DNA of 64,000 nucleotides from Tissierella praeacuta_A (GTDB lineage Bacteria > Bacillota > Clostridia > Tissierellales > Tissierellaceae). The stretch covers positions 186,001-250,000 of the forward strand of contig NZ_JBEBOY010000001.1 in the NCBI RefSeq assembly GCF_040396155.1. Direction: 5' to 3'. Shown in pieces: positions 52,550-62,494 of the stretch. The notes below the pieces were generated by a model. That model saw only the letters and a program-made list of their open reading frames with translations, did no database searches and was not told the DNA's origin. Positions within the stretch are counted from its first letter, which is position 1, and each line of letters starts with the position of its first letter. The position numbers and the translations under genes are program-made.

Positions 52550-53326
52550 ATGAATATATTAGAAAACACTTTTATATTAGGTATACTTGCTAGTACCGTA
52601 GCTGGACTAATGACAGGCATAGGCGCAATACCTATATTCTTTACAAGAAATATCTCAGAAAAAATGTTAGATACTTTACTTGGATTTGCAGCCGGTGTAA
52701 TGTTAGCTGCTACTTCTTTTTCCCTTATAATCCCTAGTTTAGAAACTTCAGGCGGCGGAATAAAAGGTGCAATGATAACTGGATTAGGCATTTTAGCAGG
52801 AGCCATTTTTCTTGATCTTACAGATAAGTATTCTCCACATGTTCATCTATTAGATAAAAGGGTGGAAGGTGATCCCAGCACATCTTTAAAAAAGATTTGG
52901 CTCTTTGTTATTGCAATAACCTTACATAACTTTCCGGAAGGTTTAGCTGTAGGTGTTGGATTTGGCGATAATAATATAAAAAATGGTCTTTCTATTGCCC
53001 TTGGTATAGGTCTTCAGAACATGCCAGAGGGATTAGCTGTAGCCTTGGCTTTAGTTAGAGAAAAATATGATGTAAAAAAAGCTTTTCTAATTGCATTATT
53101 AACAGGCTTAGTAGAACCTATTGGAGGAATATTGGGAATTGGTCTTGTATCTATATTTAAGCCTATACTTCCATTTATATTAGCCTTTGCCGCAGGTGCA
53201 ATGCTATTTGTTATATCCGATGAGATAATTCCAGAAACCCATAATAATGGATATGAAAGAGAAGCTACTTATGGAGTAATCATTGGATTTATTGTGATGA
53301 TGATACTAGATGTTACCTTAGGATAA
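52550..53326 (+). CDS. ZIP family metal transporter
   Basis: Eight-segment transporter of the ZIP/GufA type for Zn, Fe or Mn uptake. The two metal-site signatures are ITLHNFPEGLAVGVGFG (central) and GLQNMPEGLAVALALVREK, with an Asp/Glu-rich loop DEIIPETHNNGYE near the end. At 258 residues it is the usual bacterial length. ATG 52550 with AAAGGAGG upstream. It complements the CadA exporter elsewhere in the window. Confidence 0.93.
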   Translation: MNILENTFILGILASTVAGLMTGIGAIPIFFTRNISEKMLDTLLGFAAGVMLAATSFSLIIPSLETSGGGIKGAMITGLGILAGAIFLDLTDKYSPHVHLLDKRVEGDPSTSLKKIWLFVIAITLHNFPEGLAVGVGFGDNNIKNGLSIALGIGLQNMPEGLAVALALVREKYDVKKAFLIALLTGLVEPIGGILGIGLVSIFKPILPFILAFAAGAMLFVISDEIIPETHNNGYEREATYGVIIGFIVMMILDVTLG

Positions 53327-53338
53327 ATAGATAGAAAG

Positions 53339-53369
53339 AAACAGCAGAATTATAATCTGCTGTTTTTTA
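53339..53369 (+). terminator. Terminator after the ZIP gene
   Basis: Ten-bp stem AAACAGCAGA / TCTGCTGTTT with a 7-nt loop and a T run. It also faces the converging spo0E gene and probably serves both. Confidence 0.85.
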
Positions 53370-53373
53370 TATT

Positions 53374-53535
53374 CTATGCATACAATGAATAATATTCATT
53401 TATCAGTAAATCTAATTCTTTACTAAAGTTTAAAACCTTATCTTTATCCAGTTCACTTGATAACATTATATTGAGCTCTTCCCTTTTTTTCTGTATCTCC
53501 TTATTTACATTTTCCATGTACCATTTTCTCCTCAT
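53374..53535 (-). CDS. Spo0E-family aspartyl-phosphatase
   Basis: Small protein (53 residues from ATG 53535, AAAGGG 7 nt upstream) of the Spo0E/YnzD family, which dephosphorylates Spo0A~P and delays sporulation. The family helix-loop SKELDLLINEYYSLY is complete. A longer 73-codon frame is open, but its extra 20 residues lack a ribosome site. Indicates a sporulating organism. Confidence 0.86.
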   Translation of the reverse strand: MRRKWYMENVNKEIQKKREELNIMLSSELDKDKVLNFSKELDLLINEYYSLYA

Positions 53536-53831
53536 ATTTTTTCCCTTTACCCTTTCTTTTGATTCTATTATATTTATTAAGTATATAGTATCCATATCTT
53601 CTTAAATACCACATTATCTAAAGCATATTAACTCTGATTAAAAAATTTATTATACTACGTTTAATTGTTTCATTTATAAACTTAATCTACTTTTTTGCCC
53701 AACAAATATTATAACATTTACTGATATTAAGTAAAGCGAAAACTTTTTTAATTTTTCTACAAATTTTTCCAATATATTATTTTTTATGTTGTATAATATA
53801 AGTAATGTAAAATAAACAAGGGGGTAATTTA

Positions 53832-55055
53832 ATGAGTAATTTAATTAATAGGTTTCTGAAATATGTTAAATATGAAACTACTTCACAAGGTAGTTCTAGT
53901 TCAGTACCCAGCACATCTACTCAATTAGAATTTGCCAAAATCTTAGGTAAAGAATTAGAGGAAATGAGACTGTCTGATGTATCTGTAGATAAAAATGGAT
54001 ACGTAATGGCTACTTTGCCTTCAAATATTGAAAAGAAGGTTCCAACTATAGGATTCATCGCTCATATGGATACTACTGAAGATATGTCCGGCAAAAATAT
54101 AAATCCTAAAATTATATCCAACTATGATGGTAATGATATAGTACTAAATGCCGAAAAAAATATTATTATGTCGATAAAAGATTTCCCCGATTTGAAAGAT
54201 TATGTCGGATATGATTTAATCACTACAGACGGTACAACTTTGTTAGGAGCTGACGATAAAGCAGGAATGGCCGAAATAATAACAGCTATAGAATATTTAA
54301 TTGAAAATCCTCATATTCCTCATGGTACTGTAAAAATTGGTTTTACTCCCGATGAAGAAATTGGCCGCGGAGCAGATCATTTTGATGTAGAAAAATTCAA
54401 TGCTGACTTTGCTTATACTGTAGATGGTGGTCAAGTAGGTGAATTAGAATATGAAAACTTTAATGCAGCAACAGCTAATATTTATATCCAAGGCAGAAAT
54501 GTTCATCCAGGTACAGCTAAGAATAAAATGCTTAACTCTATAATAATAGCTACTGAACTTAATTCAATGCTTCCTGTAAATGAAAGGCCTGAATATACTG
54601 AAGGATATGAAGGATTCTATCATATAAAAGATTTCCATGGATCTGTTGAAAAAACTGAGATTTCATATATAATTAGAGATCATTCTATGGAAAAATTCCA
54701 ACAAAAAAAGGAAGCATTAACAAAAGTTATAGAATTCTTAAACTATAAATATGGTAATATTATTACTTTAGAAATAATCGATTCATACTATAATATGAAA
54801 GAAAAAATAGAACCTGTCATGCATATAGTTGATATTGCTAAGAAAGCTATGGAGGACTTAAATATTAAGCCTCTAATCAAACCTATTAGAGGCGGTACCG
54901 ATGGTTCTAGACTTTCCTATATGGGATTACCTTGCCCAAATCTTTTCACTGGCGGACATAATTTCCACGGAAAATTTGAGTATATTCCAACATTTGCTAT
55001 GGAAAAATCAATGGAAACCATATTAAAAATAATAGAATTAGTACAAGAGATGTAA
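53832..55055 (+). CDS. pepT: Peptidase T
   Basis: Zinc tripeptidase of the M20 family that releases the N-terminal residue of tripeptides. Metal ligands are in HMDTTEDMSG, GTTLLGADDKAG, TPDEEIGRGADHF and the final GGTDGSRLSYMGLPCPNLFTGGHNFHG. At 407 residues it is complete and has the Gly-rich lid of PepT. AAGGGGGT precedes the ATG. With the Opp system it points to a peptide-based diet. Confidence 0.95.
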   Translation: MSNLINRFLKYVKYETTSQGSSSSVPSTSTQLEFAKILGKELEEMRLSDVSVDKNGYVMATLPSNIEKKVPTIGFIAHMDTTEDMSGKNINPKIISNYDGNDIVLNAEKNIIMSIKDFPDLKDYVGYDLITTDGTTLLGADDKAGMAEIITAIEYLIENPHIPHGTVKIGFTPDEEIGRGADHFDVEKFNADFAYTVDGGQVGELEYENFNAATANIYIQGRNVHPGTAKNKMLNSIIIATELNSMLPVNERPEYTEGYEGFYHIKDFHGSVEKTEISYIIRDHSMEKFQQKKEALTKVIEFLNYKYGNIITLEIIDSYYNMKEKIEPVMHIVDIAKKAMEDLNIKPLIKPIRGGTDGSRLSYMGLPCPNLFTGGHNFHGKFEYIPTFAMEKSMETILKIIELVQEM

Positions 55056-55100
55056 AAAAAGATTCTTCACTGGTTATTTAACCAATGAAGAATCTTTTTT
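55055..55100. terminator. Bidirectional terminator after pepT
   Basis: Fifteen-bp stem (AAAAAAGATTCTTCA and complement), inner TGGTTA/TAACCA, between converging pepT and the aminotransferase gene. T runs on both strands. Confidence 0.93.
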
Positions 55101-55116
55101 ATTAATATTAAACTGT

Positions 55117-55959
55117 TTATTTCCATTCATCCTTATGCATTAAAATATAATTTTCCATCTTCTTTACATATGCATTATTTATTTCCTTTATTATTTCATT
55201 ATTTATAGAGTCCAGTTTTATGTCATCAATTGTCGATATAGGCAATACATTGACAGAAGTTCCTGACATAAATCCTCCGTCTAATTTACCTAAATCATCT
55301 ATATGTATGCTTTCCTCTATTATCTTTATATTTAATTTATTGCATACCTCAAAGATATGTTTCCTTGTGATACCTATTAATACTTCCGAAGCTTTAGCTG
55401 TATATACCTGATTTTCCTTTACAAAAAACATATTAGAACGACTTCCTTCAGGTATATAGCCTGATTTGCTCACAAGTAATGCTTCAAAAGCATTTTTTTC
55501 TTTTAATTCTCTAGCCACATCTTCTTTAAATGATGTAAATAGTACTTTTGCATTAGGGTTATTTCTTTCATAATAAAATAATGTAGTGTGTATACCTTTT
55601 TTATAATATTCCTCAGGTGGATAAAAGCTTTCAATATTGTATGCTAAAAATACTTTACCCATTCCCTCAACTTCCGTAGATAAAAGTTTTACATTTAATT
55701 TATCTATATTGTTTTTTAAAATAAGAGTCTTTATATCATTTTTTATTTCTTTTATATCTCTATCTATGCTATATCTTATTATATTAGCAGAATCAAACAT
55801 TCTCTCCAAATGATCTTCCAAGAAAAGTGGTACTCCATCTATGACTCTAATAACTTCATAAATAGGCGGTTTCTCTATATTTTTAAAAATCTCTAAATCA
55901 TCTGTAGTTTTTATCTGTCCATTTATAATATAATAATCCTTAATTGCTTCTGGTCTCAT
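55117..55959 (-). CDS. Class IV PLP aminotransferase / aminodeoxychorismate lyase-like
   Basis: Fold-type IV PLP enzyme (IlvE/Dat/PabC group). The family C-terminal half ALLVSKSGYIPEGSRSNMFFV and GGFMSGTSVNVLPI is clear. Lys138 (NNPNAKVLFTS) is in the position of the PLP lysine when aligned by eye. The 280-residue length and the absence of branched-chain specific residues leave 4-amino-4-deoxychorismate lyase, D-amino-acid or branched-chain aminotransferase all possible. AAGGGGG precedes the ATG. It ends the cls-lipoprotein-aminotransferase run, 20 nt after the lipoprotein. Confidence 0.82.
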   Translation of the reverse strand: MRPEAIKDYYIINGQIKTTDDLEIFKNIEKPPIYEVIRVIDGVPLFLEDHLERMFDSANIIRYSIDRDIKEIKNDIKTLILKNNIDKLNVKLLSTEVEGMGKVFLAYNIESFYPPEEYYKKGIHTTLFYYERNNPNAKVLFTSFKEDVARELKEKNAFEALLVSKSGYIPEGSRSNMFFVKENQVYTAKASEVLIGITRKHIFEVCNKLNIKIIEESIHIDDLGKLDGGFMSGTSVNVLPISTIDDIKLDSINNEIIKEINNAYVKKMENYILMHKDEWK

Positions 55960-55979
55960 ATTTATCCCCCTTATTATAT

Positions 55980-56897
55980 TTATTTGCCCAATTCTTCAAG
56001 GTTCTTTATTATTATATCTTTTTTAATTCGAATTAGTTTTATGCTGCTCTCTCTCGATAATTTATTTATATCTTCTATAGATAGGCTAACTTTATCTAAC
56101 ACCTTTATTTTACTATCATTCTTTTCAAGCTTCAACCTAATTTTACTTATATTTTCCTCATAGTTTTTTAGTAAGTCAATAGAATTAAAATTCTCCTTTT
56201 TTAAAGCATTTATATAAAATTGATAGGTAGCATATTTTAATTTATTTATTTCTCCCCAGATTTCATCCTTATATAGTCCAAACATAGGGCTAAGATTTAA
56301 CATACTTTGACTTGCATAATCATAAATCTCTATTATCTTTTTACCCTCAACTGCTTTTGTTAAAGCATTTAAACTATCTTTAAATCTACTACTCATATCA
56401 GAAGTCATACCTTTCTTCATTCCTTCTGATTCATAATTATTCCATTTATCATGTATGTCTTCTAGTTTCTTATTTATTTTCTCCCATTTATCTAGAAGTT
56501 TTTCTTCTCTATCTGGAGATTTTTTTTCTTCTTTATTTTTAGTATCCTGGGAGTTTTCTTTTTTCTGGCTTCCTTTTTTTCCATTGGCACTACTTTCATT
56601 TTCAGAGGAGTCCTTGTTTTCATTCTTTAATTCAATAACATTTTCTAATCTAGCTTTTTCTTCTTCTTTTGCTTTTTCTAACTCAACCTTTTCCACTTCA
56701 AAATCAGTTCTATCCACTATGCTTTCCACTTCTTCAACTTCTTTTAATAATTCTTGAAGCCCACTATTAATATCTTCTAGGGATTTCGGTGCTTTATCTT
56801 TTTTCTCAAATTTAACTGTTTGATTTTTGCCTGCTCTACATCCACTTAATGTAAATATAATTATTATATATAATATATACCGCCTAATTTTTTTCAA
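55980..56897 (-). CDS. Charged coiled-coil lipoprotein of unknown function
   Basis: Lipoprotein starting at TTG 56897 (GGAGGTGA upstream), with lipobox TLSGC near residue 18. A Lys/Glu-rich, probably coiled or disordered region follows (about 20-140; KKEKSQDTKNKEEKK-like stretches) and then a helical C-terminal domain. I do not recognise the family. Its ribosome site lies in a hairpin just after cls, so its synthesis may be coupled to cls translation. Confidence 0.72.
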   Translation of the reverse strand: MKKIRRYILYIIIIFTLSGCRAGKNQTVKFEKKDKAPKSLEDINSGLQELLKEVEEVESIVDRTDFEVEKVELEKAKEEEKARLENVIELKNENKDSSENESSANGKKGSQKKENSQDTKNKEEKKSPDREEKLLDKWEKINKKLEDIHDKWNNYESEGMKKGMTSDMSSRFKDSLNALTKAVEGKKIIEIYDYASQSMLNLSPMFGLYKDEIWGEINKLKYATYQFYINALKKENFNSIDLLKNYEENISKIRLKLEKNDSKIKVLDKVSLSIEDINKLSRESSIKLIRIKKDIIIKNLEELGK

Positions 56898-56939
56898 AAT
56901 AATCACCTCCAGATTATTATCTCCAGAGGTGATTATTTT
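56896..56939 (-). promoter_or_regulatory. Junction hairpin covering the lipoprotein ribosome site
   Basis: A 14-bp perfect inverted repeat (AAAATAATCACCTC and complement) with a 16-nt loop starts 2 nt after the cls stop. The 3' arm on the minus strand contains GGAGGTGATT, the ribosome site of the next gene, and touches its TTG. There is no T run past the stem, so it looks like a translational lid rather than a terminator. Confidence 0.7.
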
Positions 56940-56940
56940 A

Positions 56941-58398
56941 TTAAAGAATAGGAGACAGCAATCTAGAAAAAGACTCCTTTATCTTGACAATTTTGCTCCT
57001 GTTATTATATTCTTCAATTGTTATTTCTCTACAATATTGTAAATCATTTAAAAACCTATCTGTTAATTTTAGATTTATGGATTCGTCATATAAAAATGCA
57101 TTAACTTCAAAATTTAGTTTAAAACTTCTAATATCTAAATTTGCCGTACCAACAGAAGAAACAAAATCATCCATTAACACTACCTTTGAATGTAGAAAAC
57201 CCTTTTCATAGGTATAAAATTTTACTCCTGCTTGTAAGAGCTCTCCAATATAACTCATACTTGCCCAATACACAAATGGATGGTCTGGCTTACAAGGTAT
57301 CATTACTCTAACGTCCAGACCTGATAGTCCTGCAAGCTTCAATGCTTCAAATATACTATCATCAGGTATAAAATATGGAGTCTCAATATAAACTTTATCT
57401 CTTGCATTGGAAATCATCTTTAAATATCCATCTTTTATACTAGTCCATTTTGAATCTGGGCCAGAGGACACTATTTGTATTCCTGTATTACCTGAGTTTT
57501 CTTCTTCTCCAATATATGTTTCGCATCTGGTTATTTCCTTACCTGTAGCAAATCTCCAGTCTAAGAAAAATCTCCATTGAAGCGAACTAATAGCAGAGCC
57601 TTTTATTCTAATATGTGTATCTCTCCAGTATCCAAACTTCTTTGACAAACCAATATATTCATCCCCTACATTAAACCCACCTACAAATGCCTCTTTTCCA
57701 TCTATTATACATATCTTTCTATGGTTTCTATAATTAATTCTAAGACTTATAAAAGGAACAAATGGCGGAAAAAATATTCCGATTTCTGCACCTGAAGCTT
57801 TAAGTCTATTAGCATATTTTTTTGAAAGGTTTCTGCCACCCATACCATCAACTAAAAGCTTTACTTCAACACCTTCTTTAGCTTTCTTGCATAGTGCTTC
57901 TATTATCTTTATTCCAAGTCCATCGGATTTAAAAATGTAGTACTGAAGATGAATATAATCTTCTGCTCTTTCTATACTTTCCAATAATGCTTTAAACTTA
58001 TCATTACCATCAAAAAATATTTCAACATCGTTATCTTGGGTAAAAAATGATTCTGAGCTAATTAAATGCATCTTTATTAAGTCTTCATATTTAACATAGT
58101 TAGGGTCTTTATATCTATATTCATCTTTATCCATTTGCTTTTCCTGAATTGTTGCCATATCACGAAAGCAGTAGTCTTCCTGTTCTTTTGTTTTAAATAA
58201 TTTTTTCTTACTTAAATCTTGCCCAATAAATAAATATAGAATAAAACCTATACCTGGTAAAAATGTTAAAACCATGAGCCATAACCATGTAGAAGTGGGA
58301 TTTCTCCTTTCAAAAAATATAAGCAATATTGCAAATAAAATATTTAACCATAGTATATTTCTAAATATCCATATATAAGATGTCAATAGGAGCTCCAT
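56941..58398 (-). CDS. cls: Cardiolipin synthase
   Basis: Membrane phospholipase-D-family enzyme that joins two phosphatidylglycerols. Two membrane segments at the N-terminus (8-30, 38-58) are followed by two HKD catalytic motifs, NHRKICIIDGKEAFVGG near 240 and FLHSKVVLMDDFVSSVGT near 420. At 485 residues it is full length. AGAGGG precedes the ATG. First gene of a unit with the lipoprotein and aminotransferase. Confidence 0.94.
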   Translation of the reverse strand: MELLLTSYIWIFRNILWLNILFAILLIFFERRNPTSTWLWLMVLTFLPGIGFILYLFIGQDLSKKKLFKTKEQEDYCFRDMATIQEKQMDKDEYRYKDPNYVKYEDLIKMHLISSESFFTQDNDVEIFFDGNDKFKALLESIERAEDYIHLQYYIFKSDGLGIKIIEALCKKAKEGVEVKLLVDGMGGRNLSKKYANRLKASGAEIGIFFPPFVPFISLRINYRNHRKICIIDGKEAFVGGFNVGDEYIGLSKKFGYWRDTHIRIKGSAISSLQWRFFLDWRFATGKEITRCETYIGEEENSGNTGIQIVSSGPDSKWTSIKDGYLKMISNARDKVYIETPYFIPDDSIFEALKLAGLSGLDVRVMIPCKPDHPFVYWASMSYIGELLQAGVKFYTYEKGFLHSKVVLMDDFVSSVGTANLDIRSFKLNFEVNAFLYDESINLKLTDRFLNDLQYCREITIEEYNNRSKIVKIKESFSRLLSPIL

Positions 58399-58415
58399 AA
58401 TATCCCTCTAAATTC

Positions 58416-60242
58416 TTAATTATTTTTCTTTGACTTATATCTCTTAGTACTATCAAGTATTTTCTTTCTTATCCTAAAGCTAAGTGGTGTTACTTCTATT
58501 AATTCATCTTCTTCAATAAATTCCAAAGCTTCCTCCAATGACATTTCCTTAGGTGGAGAAAGTCTTAAAGCCTCATCTGATCCAGAAGCTCTAACATTAG
58601 ATTGTTGTTTTTTTCTACATACATTTACATCTATATCCAATCCTTTTGGATTAGCACCTACTATCATGCCAGTATATACAGGCACTCCAGGTCCTATAAA
58701 TAATATTCCTCTTTCTTGGGCAGAGTGAAGTCCATATGCAGAAGATTCTCCTGTTTCAAAAGAAATAAGAGAGCCTAGCTTCCTCTTAGGAATTTCACCT
58801 TTATATATGGCATAACTATCAAATATGGAGTTAAGTATTCCATTTCCTTTAGTATCTGTCATAAATTCCTGTCTATAACCTATAAGGCCTCTAGCAGGTA
58901 TAATGAATTCTAATCTTGCATATCCTCCATTGGATTCAGTCATACTAACTAGTTCTCCTTTTCTCTGACCTAGCTTTTCTATAACTGCACCTACGAATTC
59001 ATTAGATACATCAATAGTAACCCTCTCCATTGGTTCCATCTTTTTACCATTTTCCTCTTTAAAAAGTACTTCTGGTTTAGATACTTGAAACTCATATCCT
59101 TCTCTTCTCATATTTTCAATTAAAACAGATAAATGTAATTCTCCCCTACCAGATACTTTAAAGGAATCTGTAGATTCAGTTTCTTCAACCCTAAGACTTA
59201 CATCTGTCTGTAGTTCTTTAAATAACCTATTTCTTACTTGTCTTGAAGTTATAAATTTACCTTCTTTTCCTGCAAAAGGACTGTTATTTACAGAAAATGT
59301 CATAGAAATAGTTGGCTCTGATATTTTCACAAATGGTAAAGCTTCCGGATGTTCAACATCGCATATAGTATCTCCTATATGAATATCTTCTACGCCTGTT
59401 ACCGCAATAATACTTCCTACTGTAGCAGTATCTACTTCTATTCTATTTAATCCCTCAAATTCATATACCTTAGCTATCTTTACTTTTTTCTGCTTTTCTG
59501 GATCTTCTTTGTTTACTATAATTACTTCCTGATTAGCAGATATCTTACCTCTCTCTATTTTTCCAATACCTATTCTACCAACATATTCATTATAATCTAT
59601 GGTAGATATAAGTATTTGAAGTGGTCCTTCTTCATCTCCTACTGGAGCTGGTATATTATTTATTATAGTCTCAAATAATATATCCATGTCTTTTCCTTCA
59701 TCTTCAAACTCTAAAGTGGCTATTCCCTTCTTTGCTGAAGCATAAACAAATGGACAGTCTAAATTATTTTCGTTAGCTCCTAATTCAATAAATAAATCTA
59801 ATACTTCATCAATTACTTCGTTTGGTCTTGCTTCTGGCCTATCAATTTTATTGATACATACTATAACTGGTAGATCTAATTCAAATGCCTTTTTCAAAAC
59901 AAATTTTGTCTGTGGCATTGGTCCTTCAAATGCATCTACTACTAATATTACACCATTTACCATTTTAAGCACACGCTCTACTTCTCCCCCAAAATCAGCA
60001 TGCCCTGGGGTATCTATAATATTAATCTTAACATCTTTATAGTGTATAGCTGTGTTTTTAGCTAATATTGTAATACCTCTTTCCTTTTCTATATCATTGG
60101 AGTCCATTACTCTATCCTGCACTACTTGATTGTCTCTAAAGACTCCTGATTGCTTTAATAGGCTGTCAACTAAAGTTGTCTTTCCATGGTCTACATGGGC
60201 TATTATTGCAATATTCCTTATATTATCTCTTGTGCTCTCCAT
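58416..60242 (-). CDS. typA: Ribosome-associated GTPase TypA/BipA
   Basis: Translational GTPase that assists ribosome assembly and stress growth. G1 IAIIAHVDHGKTT (N-terminal), G3 DTPGHADFG, G4 NKIDRPEARP and G5 SAKKG are intact, followed by EF-Tu-like, EF-G III/V-like and the BipA-specific C-terminal domains. The 608-residue form from ATG 60242 (AAAGGATATG upstream) matches family length; the longer frame adds 18 residues of no conserved character. Confidence 0.95.
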   Translation of the reverse strand: MESTRDNIRNIAIIAHVDHGKTTLVDSLLKQSGVFRDNQVVQDRVMDSNDIEKERGITILAKNTAIHYKDVKINIIDTPGHADFGGEVERVLKMVNGVILVVDAFEGPMPQTKFVLKKAFELDLPVIVCINKIDRPEARPNEVIDEVLDLFIELGANENNLDCPFVYASAKKGIATLEFEDEGKDMDILFETIINNIPAPVGDEEGPLQILISTIDYNEYVGRIGIGKIERGKISANQEVIIVNKEDPEKQKKVKIAKVYEFEGLNRIEVDTATVGSIIAVTGVEDIHIGDTICDVEHPEALPFVKISEPTISMTFSVNNSPFAGKEGKFITSRQVRNRLFKELQTDVSLRVEETESTDSFKVSGRGELHLSVLIENMRREGYEFQVSKPEVLFKEENGKKMEPMERVTIDVSNEFVGAVIEKLGQRKGELVSMTESNGGYARLEFIIPARGLIGYRQEFMTDTKGNGILNSIFDSYAIYKGEIPKRKLGSLISFETGESSAYGLHSAQERGILFIGPGVPVYTGMIVGANPKGLDIDVNVCRKKQQSNVRASGSDEALRLSPPKEMSLEEALEFIEEDELIEVTPLSFRIRKKILDSTKRYKSKKNN

Positions 60243-60343
60243 AAAACATATCCTTTCGTATTTAAAATCATTATATATATCTTTAACAAAATTCATTTTA
60301 CCATACTTTAATAATAAATCAAAATATAATATTAGACTTTATA

Positions 60344-60378
60344 TAAAAAATCAGGCCTAAATACTTAAGACCTGATTT
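60344..60378 (-). terminator. Terminator after the SLH/YcdB gene
   Basis: Eleven-bp stem with one G-U (AAATCAGGTCT / AGGCCTGATTT on the minus strand) and a T run, 9 nt past the YcdB-type gene stop. Confidence 0.85.
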
Positions 60379-60386
60379 CATACTGC

Positions 60387-62483
60387 TTATTGATTGAAGA
60401 TATAATTATAAATCATATTTGCTGCATCTTCTCTGCCTAGCTCATACTTCGGTCTAATATTACCTTCTTTATCTCCTGATACTATCTTTAATCCATATGC
60501 AATATTCATATATCCATTTAAACCCTTTGATATATCTTTATCATCTTTAAATATATCTTTATATATTCCTTCTATTTCAGCTACTTTATCTAGCTTCATT
60601 ACCCTAAGAATATGTTTAACCGCTTCTTCCTTCGTAACAACCTTATTTGGATTTTTCTCTGCTTCTTTCATATATCCTGATGATATTAATTCTTTATATA
60701 TATCATCTTCACTTACCTCGTCTTTTCTATATTGATTCATAGACTTCCAAAGTAAATGTAGAAAGTCTTTCTGTTTTATTTTATCCTTAGGTTTAAATTC
60801 TTCTCCTTTGAAACCAATTCCATATTCAGCTAAAGTTATTATCTTATTTTTAGCATAGGAATTCTCTATATCCTTATATGATATTGGCTTTATTTCTTTA
60901 TATGGCTGACCTGAATAATCTAGTATTTCTCCTGTCGTACCAGAAATTATTATAGGTTTATCTTGATTTGTCATATACACTAATTTCATTTCATAATCTC
61001 TGCCTTGTGATTTAGTATAATCATAGGTTTTCACATACATTAACTCTAAACCAATTTTATCCCATAATATTTCATAAGCCTTATCAGATGAAATCAACTT
61101 ATAATCTGATGGAAGTTCACCTTTAAACCAATCTATTCTATAATTATTTACATCTCCAGTAACTCCATCTACTCCTATATAAATTCCATCATTCTCAACG
61201 TAAGTATTCCCTACCTTCCTAATAAATCGGAAATTATAGTTTAACATATTATCTTCTGAATATTGGTCTTCCATTAACTCTATTTCACTTATTTTATTTG
61301 GCTGCATTGTTTTGATATATTCTCTTGCTATATCTAAAGCTTTATCCTTAGATGTTTTTGATTTAGCATCTGATCCATGTTCTAAATTTTTATTAAAATT
61401 TAACAATTCTCCTGTCTTAGCATCTAAACCTACATTTATATATGAAGATTTATCCTTTGAGATTTCTTTTTGAAAATCTATATTCCAAATATATTCACCT
61501 GGATTTCTAAAATTATTGTAAAGGTCCTTGCGAATCATCTTATAGTCTAAATCTATATTTAATGTTTCCCTTGCCTTTTTTTCTACTAAATTTTCCTCTA
61601 GTAAACCAGAAAGTTTATCTACAGATTCTTGTTCCACTGGGGTAAGTCCAACATCATTTGCACTATTTTGATTTGTGCTTTCACGCACTCCATAATAAGG
61701 ACCATAACTGTTTATGCCTACTTTTTTACCTGTATATGCATCTATCCCTTTATTTGATTCAAATACTGAATAGGCTAAATAGTAATTGGTATTTTCTCCC
61801 GCTTTAATAATATATCGACTGCTAGTCTTATACATTGGTTTTATGCCAATTTCAGTCTTATAAGCTTCCTTTCCTTTTTCTAAACTTAATACCTTATTCG
61901 GTGAAGGAAAAGTAGCTTTTCTATCCCAATTAGCATAGTAATGCTCAATGTCTCCAGTATATTTATTTATAGATATACTAACGGAATCTTGGGGAAATTG
62001 TATCCCATTTACAAAACGTATAAAATTAAAACGATATACTGTATCCATAGTATTTTCTGAATATTTATCTGGAATCAATTTAATTGCATTTGCAATATTT
62101 GAATCCATTTTGTTTATGAAATTCATGGCTAATTTTTGTGCTTCATCTTTTGTATATTTAGGTAATTTAGAACTTTGCTCTTTATTTATTGGCGAATAGC
62201 TGTCATAAGAAATAATATTACCATCTATATCTGCATGAACATTAATATTATTTAACTTCTCATTGGAATCTGCCCAGTTTAAATATATATCCATATTTCC
62301 GTCATATGAACTTATATCAGATGTAAATTTATCATATTTGTCTGAGATATTGAGAAGTTTTTTGACTTTAACTACAACCTCTTCCATCTTTTTATCATAG
62401 TTATTTTCTCCATATGCCCTAATAGGTACTACCCCTCCAATAAACATCATAGCAGCTAGTAAGATTATTGATATCTTTTTCAT
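60387..62483 (-). CDS. YcdB/YcdC-repeat surface protein with SLH-like tail
   Basis: Secreted 698-residue protein with a signal peptide (residues 1-24, cut near RAYG). The body contains at least two YcdB/YcdC-type repeats (about 40-260 and 290-520), seen as alternating KDEAQKLAMNFINKM and DKALDIAREYIKTM helices with a YRF/FNF-type strand after each. The last 150 residues are degenerate S-layer-homology repeats (YAKNKIITLAEYGIGFKGEEF, KEEAVKHILRVMKLD, GNIRPKYELGREDAANMIY), which would attach it to the wall. The gene starts 11 nt after the anti-sigma-like gene. Function unknown; PepSY-like protease inhibition is a possibility. Confidence 0.87.
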   Translation of the reverse strand: MKKISIILLAAMMFIGGVVPIRAYGENNYDKKMEEVVVKVKKLLNISDKYDKFTSDISSYDGNMDIYLNWADSNEKLNNINVHADIDGNIISYDSYSPINKEQSSKLPKYTKDEAQKLAMNFINKMDSNIANAIKLIPDKYSENTMDTVYRFNFIRFVNGIQFPQDSVSISINKYTGDIEHYYANWDRKATFPSPNKVLSLEKGKEAYKTEIGIKPMYKTSSRYIIKAGENTNYYLAYSVFESNKGIDAYTGKKVGINSYGPYYGVRESTNQNSANDVGLTPVEQESVDKLSGLLEENLVEKKARETLNIDLDYKMIRKDLYNNFRNPGEYIWNIDFQKEISKDKSSYINVGLDAKTGELLNFNKNLEHGSDAKSKTSKDKALDIAREYIKTMQPNKISEIELMEDQYSEDNMLNYNFRFIRKVGNTYVENDGIYIGVDGVTGDVNNYRIDWFKGELPSDYKLISSDKAYEILWDKIGLELMYVKTYDYTKSQGRDYEMKLVYMTNQDKPIIISGTTGEILDYSGQPYKEIKPISYKDIENSYAKNKIITLAEYGIGFKGEEFKPKDKIKQKDFLHLLWKSMNQYRKDEVSEDDIYKELISSGYMKEAEKNPNKVVTKEEAVKHILRVMKLDKVAEIEGIYKDIFKDDKDISKGLNGYMNIAYGLKIVSGDKEGNIRPKYELGREDAANMIYNYIFNQ

Positions 62484-62494
62484 AACTACACCTC

